Source of the DNA: Listeria swaminathanii
GTDB lineage: Bacteria; Bacillota; Bacilli; Lactobacillales; Listeriaceae
Assembly (NCBI RefSeq): GCF_014229645.1
Contig: NZ_JAATOD010000001.1
Coordinates: 558,001 to 622,000 of the forward strand
Length of the DNA: 64,000 nt
Direction of reading: 5' to 3'
This document shows, in pieces, positions 53,099-61,042 of the stretch (the stretch's first letter is position 1; every line of letters begins with the position of its first letter). Made by a program: the position numbers and the translations under genes. The notes below the pieces were generated by a model. The model was not told the origin of the DNA. It worked only from the letters and a program-made list of their open reading frames with translations, and did not search any database.

Positions 53099-54166
53099 AT
53101 GAACATTTATCGTTATGAAGAAAATCCATTAATTACACCGTTAGACGTAAAACCAATTCATGAAGGATTCGAAGTGATTGGTGCTTTCAATGCGGGTGTA
53201 GCAGAGTATAATGGCGAAGTGCTTTTACTGCTTCGTGTCGCAGAAAAACCAGTAAGTGCGGACCCTGAAGTGGTACTTGCACCAGTGTATAATGCGGAAA
53301 GTAAAGCATTAGAGCTGCAAGAATTCCGGTTAGATGATGAAAATTATGATTTTGAAGATCCACGAATGATTCGTAATAAAGCAAAACTAGAAGGTTTTTC
53401 TTTTTTGACTTCTCTTTCTTATATTCGAATTGCGCGTAGTAAAGATGGTCACCATTTTGCATTAGATGAAAAACCGTTTTTATATCCATTTAATGAGTAT
53501 CAAACATTTGGTATTGAAGATGCTCGGGTAACGCAAATAGGCGATACATATCACGTGAACTTTAGTGCGGTATCTGAGTTTGGCGTGGCGGATGCATTAA
53601 TTACAACAAAAGACTTTGAAAATTTGGAGTATCAAGGAAATATTTTTGCTCCTGAAAATAAAGATGTACTGATTTTTCCAGAAAAAATTAACGGAAAATA
53701 TTATGCCTTGCATCGCCCGAGTTTGAAAAGTATTGGGAATTTAGATATTTGGATTGCTTCATCACCAGATTTGCGCAGCTTTGGCGACCATCGTCATTTG
53801 CTAGGTATTCGTCCCGGTGAATATGATAGTGGCCGAGTTGGCGGCGGTTGTGTACCAATCAAAACGGAAGAAGGCTGGCTGATTTTATATCACGGTGCGA
53901 CCAAAGAAAATCGTTATGTGATGGGCGCGGCGTTGCTTGATTTAAATGACCCAACAATTGTGCTAAAAAGAACGAAAACCCCGATTTTAGAACCGGTAGC
54001 TGATTATGAAAAAAATGGCTTCTTTGGCGATGTTGTTTTTGCTTGTGGAGCAATCCAAGAAGGCGACACGCTACATATGTATTACGGCGTGGCGGATACT
54101 TCAATGGCAGGATGCGATATGAAAGTCAGTGAAATTTTACATCAGTTAGAAGTGGAAAATAAATGA
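53099..54166 (+). CDS. GH130 beta-1,2-mannoside phosphorylase
   Basis: A 355-residue GH130 glycoside phosphorylase. It matches L. innocua Lin0857, characterised as a beta-1,2-mannobiose phosphorylase. Motifs: NPLITPLDVKPIHEGFEVIGAFNAG, FEDPRMIRN, QTFGIEDARVTQIGDTYHV, LHRPS, and YDSGRVGGGCVPIKTEEGWLILYHGATKENRYVMGAALLD. It splits mannobiose with phosphate to alpha-mannose 1-phosphate and mannose in the cytoplasm. The phosphohexomutase gene overlaps its stop codon, giving the next step. I base the name on memory of Lin0857 and the operon, so activity on longer oligomers is not excluded. Confidence 0.87.
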   Translation: MNIYRYEENPLITPLDVKPIHEGFEVIGAFNAGVAEYNGEVLLLLRVAEKPVSADPEVVLAPVYNAESKALELQEFRLDDENYDFEDPRMIRNKAKLEGFSFLTSLSYIRIARSKDGHHFALDEKPFLYPFNEYQTFGIEDARVTQIGDTYHVNFSAVSEFGVADALITTKDFENLEYQGNIFAPENKDVLIFPEKINGKYYALHRPSLKSIGNLDIWIASSPDLRSFGDHRHLLGIRPGEYDSGRVGGGCVPIKTEEGWLILYHGATKENRYVMGAALLDLNDPTIVLKRTKTPILEPVADYEKNGFFGDVVFACGAIQEGDTLHMYYGVADTSMAGCDMKVSEILHQLEVENK

Positions 54167-55836
54167 CCTGGCAAAACTACTTGAACGCCTGGCAAAATGC
54201 TGATTTACCTGATGAATGGCAGGATGAAATAAAACGAGTAGCAAATGAAAGCGAAAGATTTGATGGTTACTTAACGTTCGGGACAGGTGGAATGCGCGGT
54301 AAAATGGGTGTTGGCTCGAAACGCATTAACCTTTTTACGATTAGAAGAGTGGCTAAAGGGTTAGGGGAATATGTTGTAGCAAATGGCGGCGCGGAAAAGG
54401 GTGTTGCGATTGCATATGATTCTAGACATCATTCAAATACTTTTGCGGCTGAAACGGCGAAAGTTTTATCGGCGCTAGGAATTAGAGTTTATTTATCTGA
54501 CGCGATTCGCCCGACCCCAGCATTATCTTTTTGCGTTCGAGAAAGAGCTGCTTTTGCAGGTGTCGTCATTACCGCAAGTCATAATCCTTCTATATATAAC
54601 GGATTTAAAGTGTATGACAAAAATGGCTGCCAAATCACACTAGAAGTAGCAGAGGAAATTGCTGGCTATTTAGCTAAAATAACTGATATTTTTAGCATAC
54701 CAGTGCGCGAACTACCAAATCTGTTAGTTACGCTCATCGGAAAAGAAATGGACGATGCATATTTAAAGGCATTAACTGAAGTAGGGTCTCGACCAGACTT
54801 GCTTGCTGATTATGGGAATGAATTAACTATTTGCTATACACCGCTTCATGGTGCGGGTAAAGAGCTCGTTATGCGCGGACTCTTAGAAAATGGTTTGTCG
54901 AATGTCACGCTTATTTCCGAGCAAAGTGAGCCCGATGGAGATTTTCCGACAGTTATTTCGCCAAATCCTGAAGAAGAAAATAGTTTTGAACTTGCCAAAA
55001 AACAAGCGGGGAAAATACAAGCTGATCTTATTTTGGCAACAGATCCTGACGCCGACAGACTTGGAGTGGCAGTTTTAAACAACCAAAACGAGTACCAAAT
55101 TTTAACAGGAAACCAGCTTGGGGCGTTATTATTAGATTATATTCTGTCAGCAAAAACACAGTTAACAGAAGCGGATACGATGATAAATACGATTGTCACT
55201 GGGGATTTAGGTGGTAAAATAGCGAGCCACTTTGGCGTTAGTCACATTCAAACACTTACAGGATTCAAATTCATTGGTGAAAAAATAGCCGAAATGGAAG
55301 GGACAGAAGCTAAGTTTGTTTTTGGATATGAAGAAAGCTATGGCTATTTGATTGCGCCATTTGTCCGTGATAAAGATGCAGTTCAAGCAGCGCTACTAAC
55401 AGCAGAAATGACGCTTTTCTATAAAAAAGAAGGAACCACACTCCTTGCTCGACTGCAAAATTTATATGGGAAATTTGGCTATCACAAAGAACATCTGCAC
55501 ACGATTACACTCGAAAACAACGATGGCAATGCAAAAATGAACCAAGTGATCGAATTGCTACGAAAAGAACCCACTTTTTTATCTGAAATAGTAACTGTTG
55601 AAGATTTTCTGACGAGCACGCGAACGAACCTTTTAACGAATGAAGTAACAAGTGTTCACCTACCTAAAGAAAATGTTTTGAAATTTTACTTAGCAGATGA
55701 ATCCTGGTTCGCTATACGACCATCAGGGACGGAACCTAAGTGCAAAATCTATTTCCAAACAATCGGTAAAACAGAAGAAATCGCAACAGAAGCAATGGAC
55801 AATCTAAAAAAACGCGTACTAGCTAAATGGAATTAA
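54163..55836 (+). CDS. phosphohexomutase (phosphomannomutase/phosphoglucomutase)
   Basis: A 557-residue alpha-D-phosphohexomutase of the PgcA/ManB type. Its phosphorylated serine is Ser139 in TASHNPS; the Mg loop DPDADRLGV, the sugar loop GYEESYGYL and the C-terminal RPSGTEPKCKIYF phosphate-binding site are all present. The ATG overlaps the GH130 stop as ATGA, so translation is coupled. It would turn mannose 1-phosphate from phosphorolysis into mannose 6-phosphate for glycolysis. It closes the operon; a terminator follows. Confidence 0.92.
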   Translation: MTWQNYLNAWQNADLPDEWQDEIKRVANESERFDGYLTFGTGGMRGKMGVGSKRINLFTIRRVAKGLGEYVVANGGAEKGVAIAYDSRHHSNTFAAETAKVLSALGIRVYLSDAIRPTPALSFCVRERAAFAGVVITASHNPSIYNGFKVYDKNGCQITLEVAEEIAGYLAKITDIFSIPVRELPNLLVTLIGKEMDDAYLKALTEVGSRPDLLADYGNELTICYTPLHGAGKELVMRGLLENGLSNVTLISEQSEPDGDFPTVISPNPEEENSFELAKKQAGKIQADLILATDPDADRLGVAVLNNQNEYQILTGNQLGALLLDYILSAKTQLTEADTMINTIVTGDLGGKIASHFGVSHIQTLTGFKFIGEKIAEMEGTEAKFVFGYEESYGYLIAPFVRDKDAVQAALLTAEMTLFYKKEGTTLLARLQNLYGKFGYHKEHLHTITLENNDGNAKMNQVIELLRKEPTFLSEIVTVEDFLTSTRTNLLTNEVTSVHLPKENVLKFYLADESWFAIRPSGTEPKCKIYFQTIGKTEEIATEAMDNLKKRVLAKWN

Positions 55837-55837
55837 T

Positions 55838-55883
55838 AAAAAGCTGGAAATTGTTTTCGGACAGTTTTCAGCTTTTTTTAAAA
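55838..55883 (+). terminator. intrinsic terminator after the mannoside operon
   Basis: AAAAGCTGGAAA pairs imperfectly with GTTTTCAGCTTTT around a loop, followed by T-runs. Confidence 0.68.
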
Positions 55884-55984
55884 GATTTCACAATAAAAAT
55901 AGCTAAAGGGCACTGATAAACGTACATTTGCAAGAAAATAACTTTTTTTATTCGATAATAGCAAGGAAAGATAAGGTTTTGCCG

Positions 55985-56013
55985 TTGAAAAGAAATAGTT
56001 AGTGTGTTATGAT
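55985..56013 (+). promoter_or_regulatory. distal promoter of cshA
   Basis: TTGAAA (55985-55990) and TATGAT (56008-56013) are 17 bp apart. A transcript from here would have a leader of about 278 nt before cshA. Confidence 0.62.
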
Positions 56014-56297
56014 GATAGATGGAAGTTTATTAGGTTTATATTTAGCCTAGTGATTAATGAGGGCTTTTTTATTTGATGCGTTAGAACTGCTATAATGGCA
56101 GAGAGTATTTCTGATGCCGTGAATCATTTTGCTTGGTGCGCCCAGGCTTTTCTATTGCAGAAAAATGAAAATGAAAGATAGCAGTTTTCATAAAAACAAC
56201 TGCAAATGAACAGACAAACAATCGTAATAAGCGTATTGTGATGAATTATAAAAGTAGCTCTCCTACCAAACTTTAAACAGGTAAAGGAGAAATGACA
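56014..56297 (+). promoter_or_regulatory. long structured leader of cshA with internal terminator and second promoter
   Basis: The leader begins with a hairpin, TAGCCT...GAGGGCT plus TTTTTT (56045-56070), that could stop transcription early. It is followed by an extended -10 promoter (TGCTATAAT, 56088-56096) that could start a shorter transcript, then a hairpin GCAGTT-N11-AACTGC (56181-56203), and AAAGGAG at 56283-56289. Long leaders of this sort are common on cold-inducible RNA helicase genes. Confidence 0.5.
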
Positions 56298-57863
56298 TTG
56301 ACAAAATTTTCGGAGTTCGGACTGGACGAAAAAATTGTAAAATCAGTAAATCGGATGGGGTTTGAAGAAGCAACACCAATCCAAGAAAAGACAATTCCAC
56401 TAGGACTAGCAGGTAAAGACTTAATCGGGCAAGCACAAACAGGTACTGGTAAAACAGCCGCTTTTGGTCTTCCAATGATCCACAAAATTGACCAAAAGAG
56501 TAACAACGTACAAGCTTTAATTATTGCTCCAACACGTGAACTTGCAATCCAAGTTTCTGAAGAGCTTTATAAACTTAGCTACGACAAACATGTACGCGTG
56601 CTAGCGGTTTACGGTGGTAGTGATATCAGCCGTCAAATCCGTTCACTTAAGAAAAACCCACAAATCGTAGTTGGTACGCCAGGACGTATTTTGGATCATA
56701 TTAACCGTCGCACACTGAAACTAGACAACGTGGAAACACTTGTACTAGATGAAGCTGACGAAATGCTAAACATGGGCTTCATTGATGATATCGAAACTAT
56801 TCTAAAAGAAGTACCAGCAGAACGTCAAACATTACTATTTTCTGCAACGATGCCTGATCCAATTCGCCGTATTGGTGAACGTTTCATGCACAGCCCAGAA
56901 CTTATTCGCATTAAAGCAAAAGAAATGACTGCACTATTAATCGAACAATTCTTCGTAAAAGTGCACGAAAAAGAAAAATTTGACGTATTATCTCGTTTAT
57001 TAGACGTTCAAGCACCAGAACTAGCAATCGTTTTCGGTCGTACAAAACGTCGTGTAGACGAACTATCTCGCGCGCTTGATATGCGTGGTTATGTGGCTGA
57101 AGGTATCCACGGTGACTTAACGCAAGCAAAACGTATGAGCGTACTACGCAAATTTAAAGAAGGAAAAATTGATGTTCTTGTTGCAACAGATGTAGCAGCA
57201 CGTGGACTTGATATTTCCGGCGTAACACACGTATATAACTATGACATTCCACAAGATCCAGAAAGCTATGTTCACCGTATCGGTCGTACTGGTCGTGCTG
57301 GTAAAGAAGGTATGGCGATTACTTTCGTACAACCTCGTGAAATGGGTTACCTACGTATTGTTGAAGAAACTACGAAAAAACGTATGCAACCACTTCAAGC
57401 TCCTACATGGGACGAAGCATTTGCAGGCCAATTACGCGTAGCAACTGAAAAAATTCAAGAAGCAATCACAGAAGAAAACTTAGCTGACTACAAAACGTTT
57501 GCTAACGAACTTCTTGAAAAATACGATGCAACTGACATCGCAGCAGCAATGCTTAAAATGTTAGCGAAAGAACCAGATAAAACTCCTGTCCATATTACTG
57601 AAGAACGTCCATTACCATCCCGTGGTGGCGGTGGCGGCTACAAAGGTAAAAATGGTAAAGGCGGCAAAGGTGGCGGCTATCGCGGCGGAAGCGGCAAAGG
57701 CGGAAGCTACCGTGATCGCAACAACAGCGGAAAAGGTCGTCGTAGTGGCGGCGGTTCCGGTGGTGGAAGTGGCTCTGGCGGTGGCGGAAATCGTGATCGT
57801 CGTAGTGGCGGCGAACAACGTAGCGGCGGCAACAAAGGCAACTACTCACAAAAATCTAAATAA
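56298..57863 (+). CDS. cshA: DEAD-box RNA helicase CshA
   Basis: A 521-residue DEAD-box helicase. In order: Q motif [14 protein letters not shown], Walker [37 protein letters not shown], the C-terminal RecA domain with [27 protein letters not shown] and [10 protein letters not shown], then a Gly/Arg/Ser-rich tail from about residue 440. It unwinds RNA and is a core cold-adaptation and degradosome helicase in Gram-positives. I choose the TTG at 56298, 8 bp after AAAGGAG; the ATG at 56292 is only 2 bp away. The gene has a long leader and its own terminator. Confidence 0.95.
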   Translation: MTKFSEFGLDEKIVKSVNRMGFEEATPIQEKTIPLGLAGKDLIGQAQTGTGKTAAFGLPMIHKIDQKSNNVQALIIAPTRELAIQVSEELYKLSYDKHVRVLAVYGGSDISRQIRSLKKNPQIVVGTPGRILDHINRRTLKLDNVETLVLDEADEMLNMGFIDDIETILKEVPAERQTLLFSATMPDPIRRIGERFMHSPELIRIKAKEMTALLIEQFFVKVHEKEKFDVLSRLLDVQAPELAIVFGRTKRRVDELSRALDMRGYVAEGIHGDLTQAKRMSVLRKFKEGKIDVLVATDVAARGLDISGVTHVYNYDIPQDPESYVHRIGRTGRAGKEGMAITFVQPREMGYLRIVEETTKKRMQPLQAPTWDEAFAGQLRVATEKIQEAITEENLADYKTFANELLEKYDATDIAAAMLKMLAKEPDKTPVHITEERPLPSRGGGGGYKGKNGKGGKGGGYRGGSGKGGSYRDRNNSGKGRRSGGGSGGGSGSGGGGNRDRRSGGEQRSGGNKGNYSQKSK

Positions 57864-57873
57864 GATTACAAGA

Positions 57874-57908
57874 CAAACGGCTACCCGCAAAGGTAGCCGT
57901 TTTTTTAT
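57874..57908 (+). terminator. intrinsic terminator after cshA
   Basis: ACGGCTACC and GGTAGCCGT form a perfect stem followed by TTTTTTT. Confidence 0.9.
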
Positions 57909-57956
57909 GTATAATAAGTCATTTACAATAACTTCTAAATATGAGAAAATAGCATG

Positions 57957-58016
57957 TTGGCAAAATTGCCACACGTGGTTCATTCATACCATCCCACGTA
58001 AAAAAACTAGGAGGAA
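57957..58016 (+). promoter_or_regulatory. preQ1-I-like riboswitch before queT-type gene
   Basis: A stem ACGTGG/CCACGT (57973-57978 with 57994-57999) with a C/U-rich loop is followed by the A-rich tail TAAAAAAACTAGGAGG, the hallmark of preQ1-I switches in which the tail folds back on the stem. The GGAGG at the end is the ribosome binding site, so control would be translational. The usual U-A-G partner of the C-U-A tail is not clear in the loop. A hairpin TTGGCAAAATTGCCA (57957-57971) precedes it. Confidence 0.5.
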
Positions 58017-58022
58017 ATAATA

Positions 58023-58511
58023 ATGAAAATGAAAATTTTGACGGTGAATGCAATTATTGCCGCACTGTATGTAGTGCTCGGAATGATTGTCGCACCAATT
58101 GGGTTTATGGCATTACAATTTAGAATACCAGAAATTTTTAATCACCTAATCGTCTTTAATAAAAAGTACTTTTGGGGCATTATCGTAGGTGTTTTTATTA
58201 CGAATTTGTTCTTTTCCGGATTAGGTTGGATTGATTTAGTTTTTGGCGTAGCGCAGTCAGCTATTTCCCTTTTACTAATGATTGGAATTTCTAAATACGT
58301 TAAAGGAATTATTCCGCGGATGATTATTAATACGATTCTATTTTCCGTAACGATGGCGATTATCGCTTGGGAGCTAGTGATCGTTTTTGACTTACCATTC
58401 CTAATTACTTGGGCAACAACAGCCGCAAGTGAGTTCATTGTGATGGGTGTCGGGATTCCGCTAATGTATCTATTAAATAAACGGTTGAATTTCCGTAAAA
58501 TGATTGATTAA
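58023..58511 (+). CDS. queT: queuosine precursor transporter QueT
   Basis: A 162-residue membrane protein with five to six helices, of the QueT (COG4708) ECF-type S-component family: NAIIAALYVVLGMIVAPIGFMALQFRIPEIFNHLIVF. It brings preQ1 or a related 7-deazaguanine into the cell for queuosine tRNA modification, working with a shared ECF energising module. GGAGG precedes ATG 58023. A preQ1-like RNA element directly upstream agrees with this role. It is monocistronic; a terminator follows. Confidence 0.88.
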   Translation: MKMKILTVNAIIAALYVVLGMIVAPIGFMALQFRIPEIFNHLIVFNKKYFWGIIVGVFITNLFFSGLGWIDLVFGVAQSAISLLLMIGISKYVKGIIPRMIINTILFSVTMAIIAWELVIVFDLPFLITWATTAASEFIVMGVGIPLMYLLNKRLNFRKMID

Positions 58512-58513
58512 AT

Positions 58514-58551
58514 GAGAGCGTCTAAGGGAACTTAGGCTCTTTTTATTTTTG
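58514..58551 (+). terminator. intrinsic terminator after queT
   Basis: GAGAGCGTCTAAG pairs with CTTAGGCTCTT around GGAA and ends in TTTTTATTTTT. It reaches the end of the converging TetR-type gene. Confidence 0.75.
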
Positions 58552-59100
58552 GGAAAAATGAGCGGCTTCCTGTACTAAATCAATTAATTGGCTGTTCGTA
58601 TATTCCTTTTTAGCTTGATGTACTTCAGCCGCCAAACTTAAAATCATCCTAGCTAAATAATTGGGAATAAACTTATTATCGGAAAAGGAAACTTCTTTTA
58701 ATAAAGCAATTCGAAGTATTTCTCCAGAGACGACATCTAAAAAAATATTTTCAGCGCGACTCCAAAAAATCACTTGGAATAAAAGTTGGTTTTCCTGAAT
58801 GGTAGCAATAATTAACTGCTGGATATTTTGCTTTGTCAAAAAAGTTTGATCGAATTTCAAAGAAAAATACTGCATTGTCCGTAAAAGCTGGACTTCAACG
58901 ACTTGAATAATTTCTTCATGATGACGATAAAAAGTGGCACGTGATACTTGCGCTTGTTCACATAAATCTTTTACAGTAATGGATTCGAATGTTTGGCCTT
59001 CTTTATAAAATCGCTCAATAACCGTATATAATTTAGTTTGCGTTTTTTGTGCGCGTAAATCGACATTTAATGGCTGATGTACTTTTATATATTTATTAAT
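58543..59100 (-). CDS. TetR-family regulator, probable ATT start
   Basis: A TetR-type regulator of 185 residues if translated from ATT at 59100. The helix-turn-helix lies at residues about 34-55 (ITVKDLCEQAQVSRATFYRHH) and is followed by a C-terminal helical domain. The first conventional start codon in frame is ATG 58875, which would remove the whole DNA-binding domain. Upstream the frame stays open to ATT 59100, placed 5 bp after a good GAGGTG; a TAA stop lies just before, with no ATG, GTG or TTG between. An AUU start, known for infC, is the best explanation. A palindromic operator and an amidohydrolase gene lie divergently next to it. Confidence 0.78.
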   Translation of the reverse strand: MNKYIKVHQPLNVDLRAQKTQTKLYTVIERFYKEGQTFESITVKDLCEQAQVSRATFYRHHEEIIQVVEVQLLRTMQYFSLKFDQTFLTKQNIQQLIIATIQENQLLFQVIFWSRAENIFLDVVSGEILRIALLKEVSFSDNKFIPNYLARMILSLAAEVHQAKKEYTNSQLIDLVQEAAHFSQK

Positions 59101-59119
59101 GAGAGCACCTCTACTTTAT

Positions 59120-59144
59120 GATACATAATAGTTATTATTGTATC
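59120..59144. promoter_or_regulatory. palindromic operator between TetR-type and amidohydrolase genes
   Basis: GATACA-N13-TGTATC forms a 25-bp inverted repeat with an AT-rich centre, in the 100-bp gap between the divergent genes. It is well placed to bind the TetR-type protein and control both. Confidence 0.65.
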
Positions 59145-59203
59145 GAAACATAGCTATATTAGCAACCTAAAAAGGGGTATTGTTTAGTTAAGGAGGAATG
59201 GAC

Positions 59204-60202
59204 ATGAAAATTATCACGATAGAAGAACATTTTGAATCCGAAGTAATTACGAACGAAATTAACAAGGTGACTGGAAACATAGTAAGCGGGCAGGTTAGTC
59301 CGGAAATGTTTAATTATATGCAAAAGGAACTTCCGTCAGCAGCTGAAATGCAAGAAACAAAAAATCGGTTAGCATTTATGGATCAACATGGCATTGATAT
59401 GCAAGTTCTTTCTTATGGAAATAGTTCGCCGCAAAACTTAGATCCAAAAATTTCGGTAGCACTGTGTAAACGAGCAAATGATGAACTAGCGAAAGTGATT
59501 CAAACAAATCCTAGTCGTTTTGCAGGTTTCGCCGTTTTACCTGTGGGCTCACCAGAAGACGCAGCGATTGAATTAAAAAGAGCAGTAGAAGAATTAGGTT
59601 TCAAAGGGGCGCTTGTAAAAGGTCAATTTGAAAATAAATACTTTGATAATAGCTTTTATTATCCGATTTTTGAGATGGCGGAGAAATTAGATGTACCTAT
59701 TTCATTCCACCCATCGTTTATTCCAGGACAAATTACGGAACAGTATTTTGCCAGTGAAGCTTGGTCTGACGTGGTTACAGGAGTATTTTCTTCCGCTGGT
59801 TTTGGTTGGCATATGGACGTTGGTATTCAAGTCGTGCGAATGATTCTTTCCGGTATTTTTGATAAATTGCCGAATTTAAAAATCATTACAGGACATTTAG
59901 GCGAAATGGTACCAATGTTTTTAGAAAGAATGGACGACACGCTAGGACACTGGACAACGCTTGAACGGAAAATTTCTGATTACTACCGGACAAATGTGTA
60001 TGTGACACCAAGCGGATTATTATACCAAAATGAATGGAAGTTTTTATTAAATGAATTAGATGAAAACCATCTCATTTATGCGCTAGATTATCCTTTTGTA
60101 AAACCAGAAAATGCCGGAACTTTCTTAGATACGCTTGATTTAACGGACGAAACAAAAGCAAAAATCGCTCACAAAAACGCAGAAAAATTATTACATTTAT
60201 AA
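59204..60202 (+). CDS. amidohydrolase-family protein (decarboxylase-like)
   Basis: A 332-residue protein of the amidohydrolase-2 family, with the metal-site motif EEHF at the N-terminus (residues 6-9), ISFHPSFIPG, ITGHLGEMVPMFLERMD and the late DYPF aspartate. This layout is that of ACMSD, gamma-resorcylate and related aromatic decarboxylases, so it may act on an aromatic acid; the substrate cannot be told. I use ATG 59204, 7 bp from AGGAGG; the ATG at 59198 is too close. It is followed after 14 bp by a DUF2316 gene and is divergent from the TetR-type regulator. Confidence 0.85.
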   Translation: MKIITIEEHFESEVITNEINKVTGNIVSGQVSPEMFNYMQKELPSAAEMQETKNRLAFMDQHGIDMQVLSYGNSSPQNLDPKISVALCKRANDELAKVIQTNPSRFAGFAVLPVGSPEDAAIELKRAVEELGFKGALVKGQFENKYFDNSFYYPIFEMAEKLDVPISFHPSFIPGQITEQYFASEAWSDVVTGVFSSAGFGWHMDVGIQVVRMILSGIFDKLPNLKIITGHLGEMVPMFLERMDDTLGHWTTLERKISDYYRTNVYVTPSGLLYQNEWKFLLNELDENHLIYALDYPFVKPENAGTFLDTLDLTDETKAKIAHKNAEKLLHL

Positions 60203-60216
60203 AAGGTGGAATAAAA

Positions 60217-60528
60217 ATGACTTTATCAAAAGAACAAATCAAGTCAACGAAAAGTGAATTTGCGGCTAATCTAGCACAGGCGGATCTAACCGTCGCAGAA
60301 GTGGCAAAAGAATTAAATACAAGTGAAGTGAAAATTGAACGGATTTTAGGTTTGAAACAACGTTCTTTAAATGATGGCTGGATTTTGCGAAATTATTTGC
60401 TTGAAAAGGTCGCGGAGGCAGGGAAGACGCCTGTTCCGTTTACGGCTCTTGGTGGAGATTATCATGGGTATTGGTTTTTAGATGGGGGACAAATTGATTC
60501 TGGGGTGTTAAGTGAGGGAGATCGTTAA
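60217..60528 (+). CDS. DUF2316 family protein
   Basis: A 103-residue protein with an N-terminal helix-turn-helix-like part (FAANLAQADLTVAEVAKELNTSEVKIERILGL) and a conserved C-terminal segment (PVPFTALGGDYHGYWFLDGGQID). This is the DUF2316 pattern; its function is unknown to me. It is the second gene of the amidohydrolase operon, 14 bp downstream, with AAAGGTGG before the ATG. It may be a small regulator or accessory protein of that enzyme. Confidence 0.82.
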   Translation: MTLSKEQIKSTKSEFAANLAQADLTVAEVAKELNTSEVKIERILGLKQRSLNDGWILRNYLLEKVAEAGKTPVPFTALGGDYHGYWFLDGGQIDSGVLSEGDR

Positions 60529-60562
60529 AAAACAGCCACCAAAAAGGTGGCTGTTTTTTTAT
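60526..60562. terminator. bidirectional terminator between DUF2316 and HxlR-type genes
   Basis: AAAAAACAGCCACC and GGTGGCTGTTTTTT form a perfect stem with flanking A and T runs. Confidence 0.9.
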
Positions 60563-60915
60563 TAATCTCGCTTCAACAAAACAATATCCTCATTCTTCGT
60601 AAGCAAAAGATCAACATGATTCTCGCCCCATAAGCAAAGTTTATTCAAAATCTCCGACAACGATTCGCCGTATTCGCTTAAAGAATACTCGACTTTTGGT
60701 GGGATTTGCTCATATACTTTGCGCACAATAACCCCGGATTTTTCCAGCTCGCGCAATTGTTGTGTGAGCATTTTTTGTGTGATGTTGGGGATTAGTCGTT
60801 TTAATTCGCCAGTTCGTTTTTTGCCTTCGCGTAAATGACAAAGGATAACTGGTTTCCATTTGCCGCCTATAACTTCTAGTGTAGCTTCGACGCCGATATT
60901 ATATACTTTAGTCAT
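60562..60915 (-). CDS. HxlR-family transcriptional regulator
   Basis: A 117-residue winged-helix regulator of the HxlR/YodB type: NIGVEATLEVIGGKWKPVILCHLREGKKRTGELKRLIPNITQKMLTQQLRELEKSGVIVRK, the complete family core. Cys26 in ILCHL could be redox-active, but the N-terminal Cys of YodB-like sensors is absent. The ATG at 60915 follows AGGAGG. It is divergent from an MFS exporter gene, across a 127-bp region with inverted repeats, and probably represses it. Confidence 0.9.
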   Translation of the reverse strand: MTKVYNIGVEATLEVIGGKWKPVILCHLREGKKRTGELKRLIPNITQKMLTQQLRELEKSGVIVRKVYEQIPPKVEYSLSEYGESLSEILNKLCLWGENHVDLLLTKNEDIVLLKRD

Positions 60916-60940
60916 CGTTATCCTCCTATAGGCACTTTTT

Positions 60941-61001
60941 AGTATCTATATGACTTTTAAGTACCTTCTTGTTATTTCATACGGTATATAAGATACTGTA
61001 T
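60941..61001. promoter_or_regulatory. MFS promoter and inverted-repeat operator region
   Basis: For the plus-strand MFS gene, TTGTTA (60969-60974) and GATACT (60992-60997) are 17 bp apart. AGTATCTATAT (60941-60951) and ATATAAGATACT (60986-60997) are near-perfect inverted copies flanking this promoter; the second covers the -10. They could be the paired sites of the HxlR-type regulator. Confidence 0.6.
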
Positions 61002-61042
61002 AACAGAACGAAACAATTTGCAATTTTTTAGGGGGAAATAAA

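Noticed and set aside
57595..58020. Long open frames on both strands over the end of cshA
   Set aside because: They are created by the GGC/GGT-rich repeats encoding the Gly/Arg tail; no start signals.
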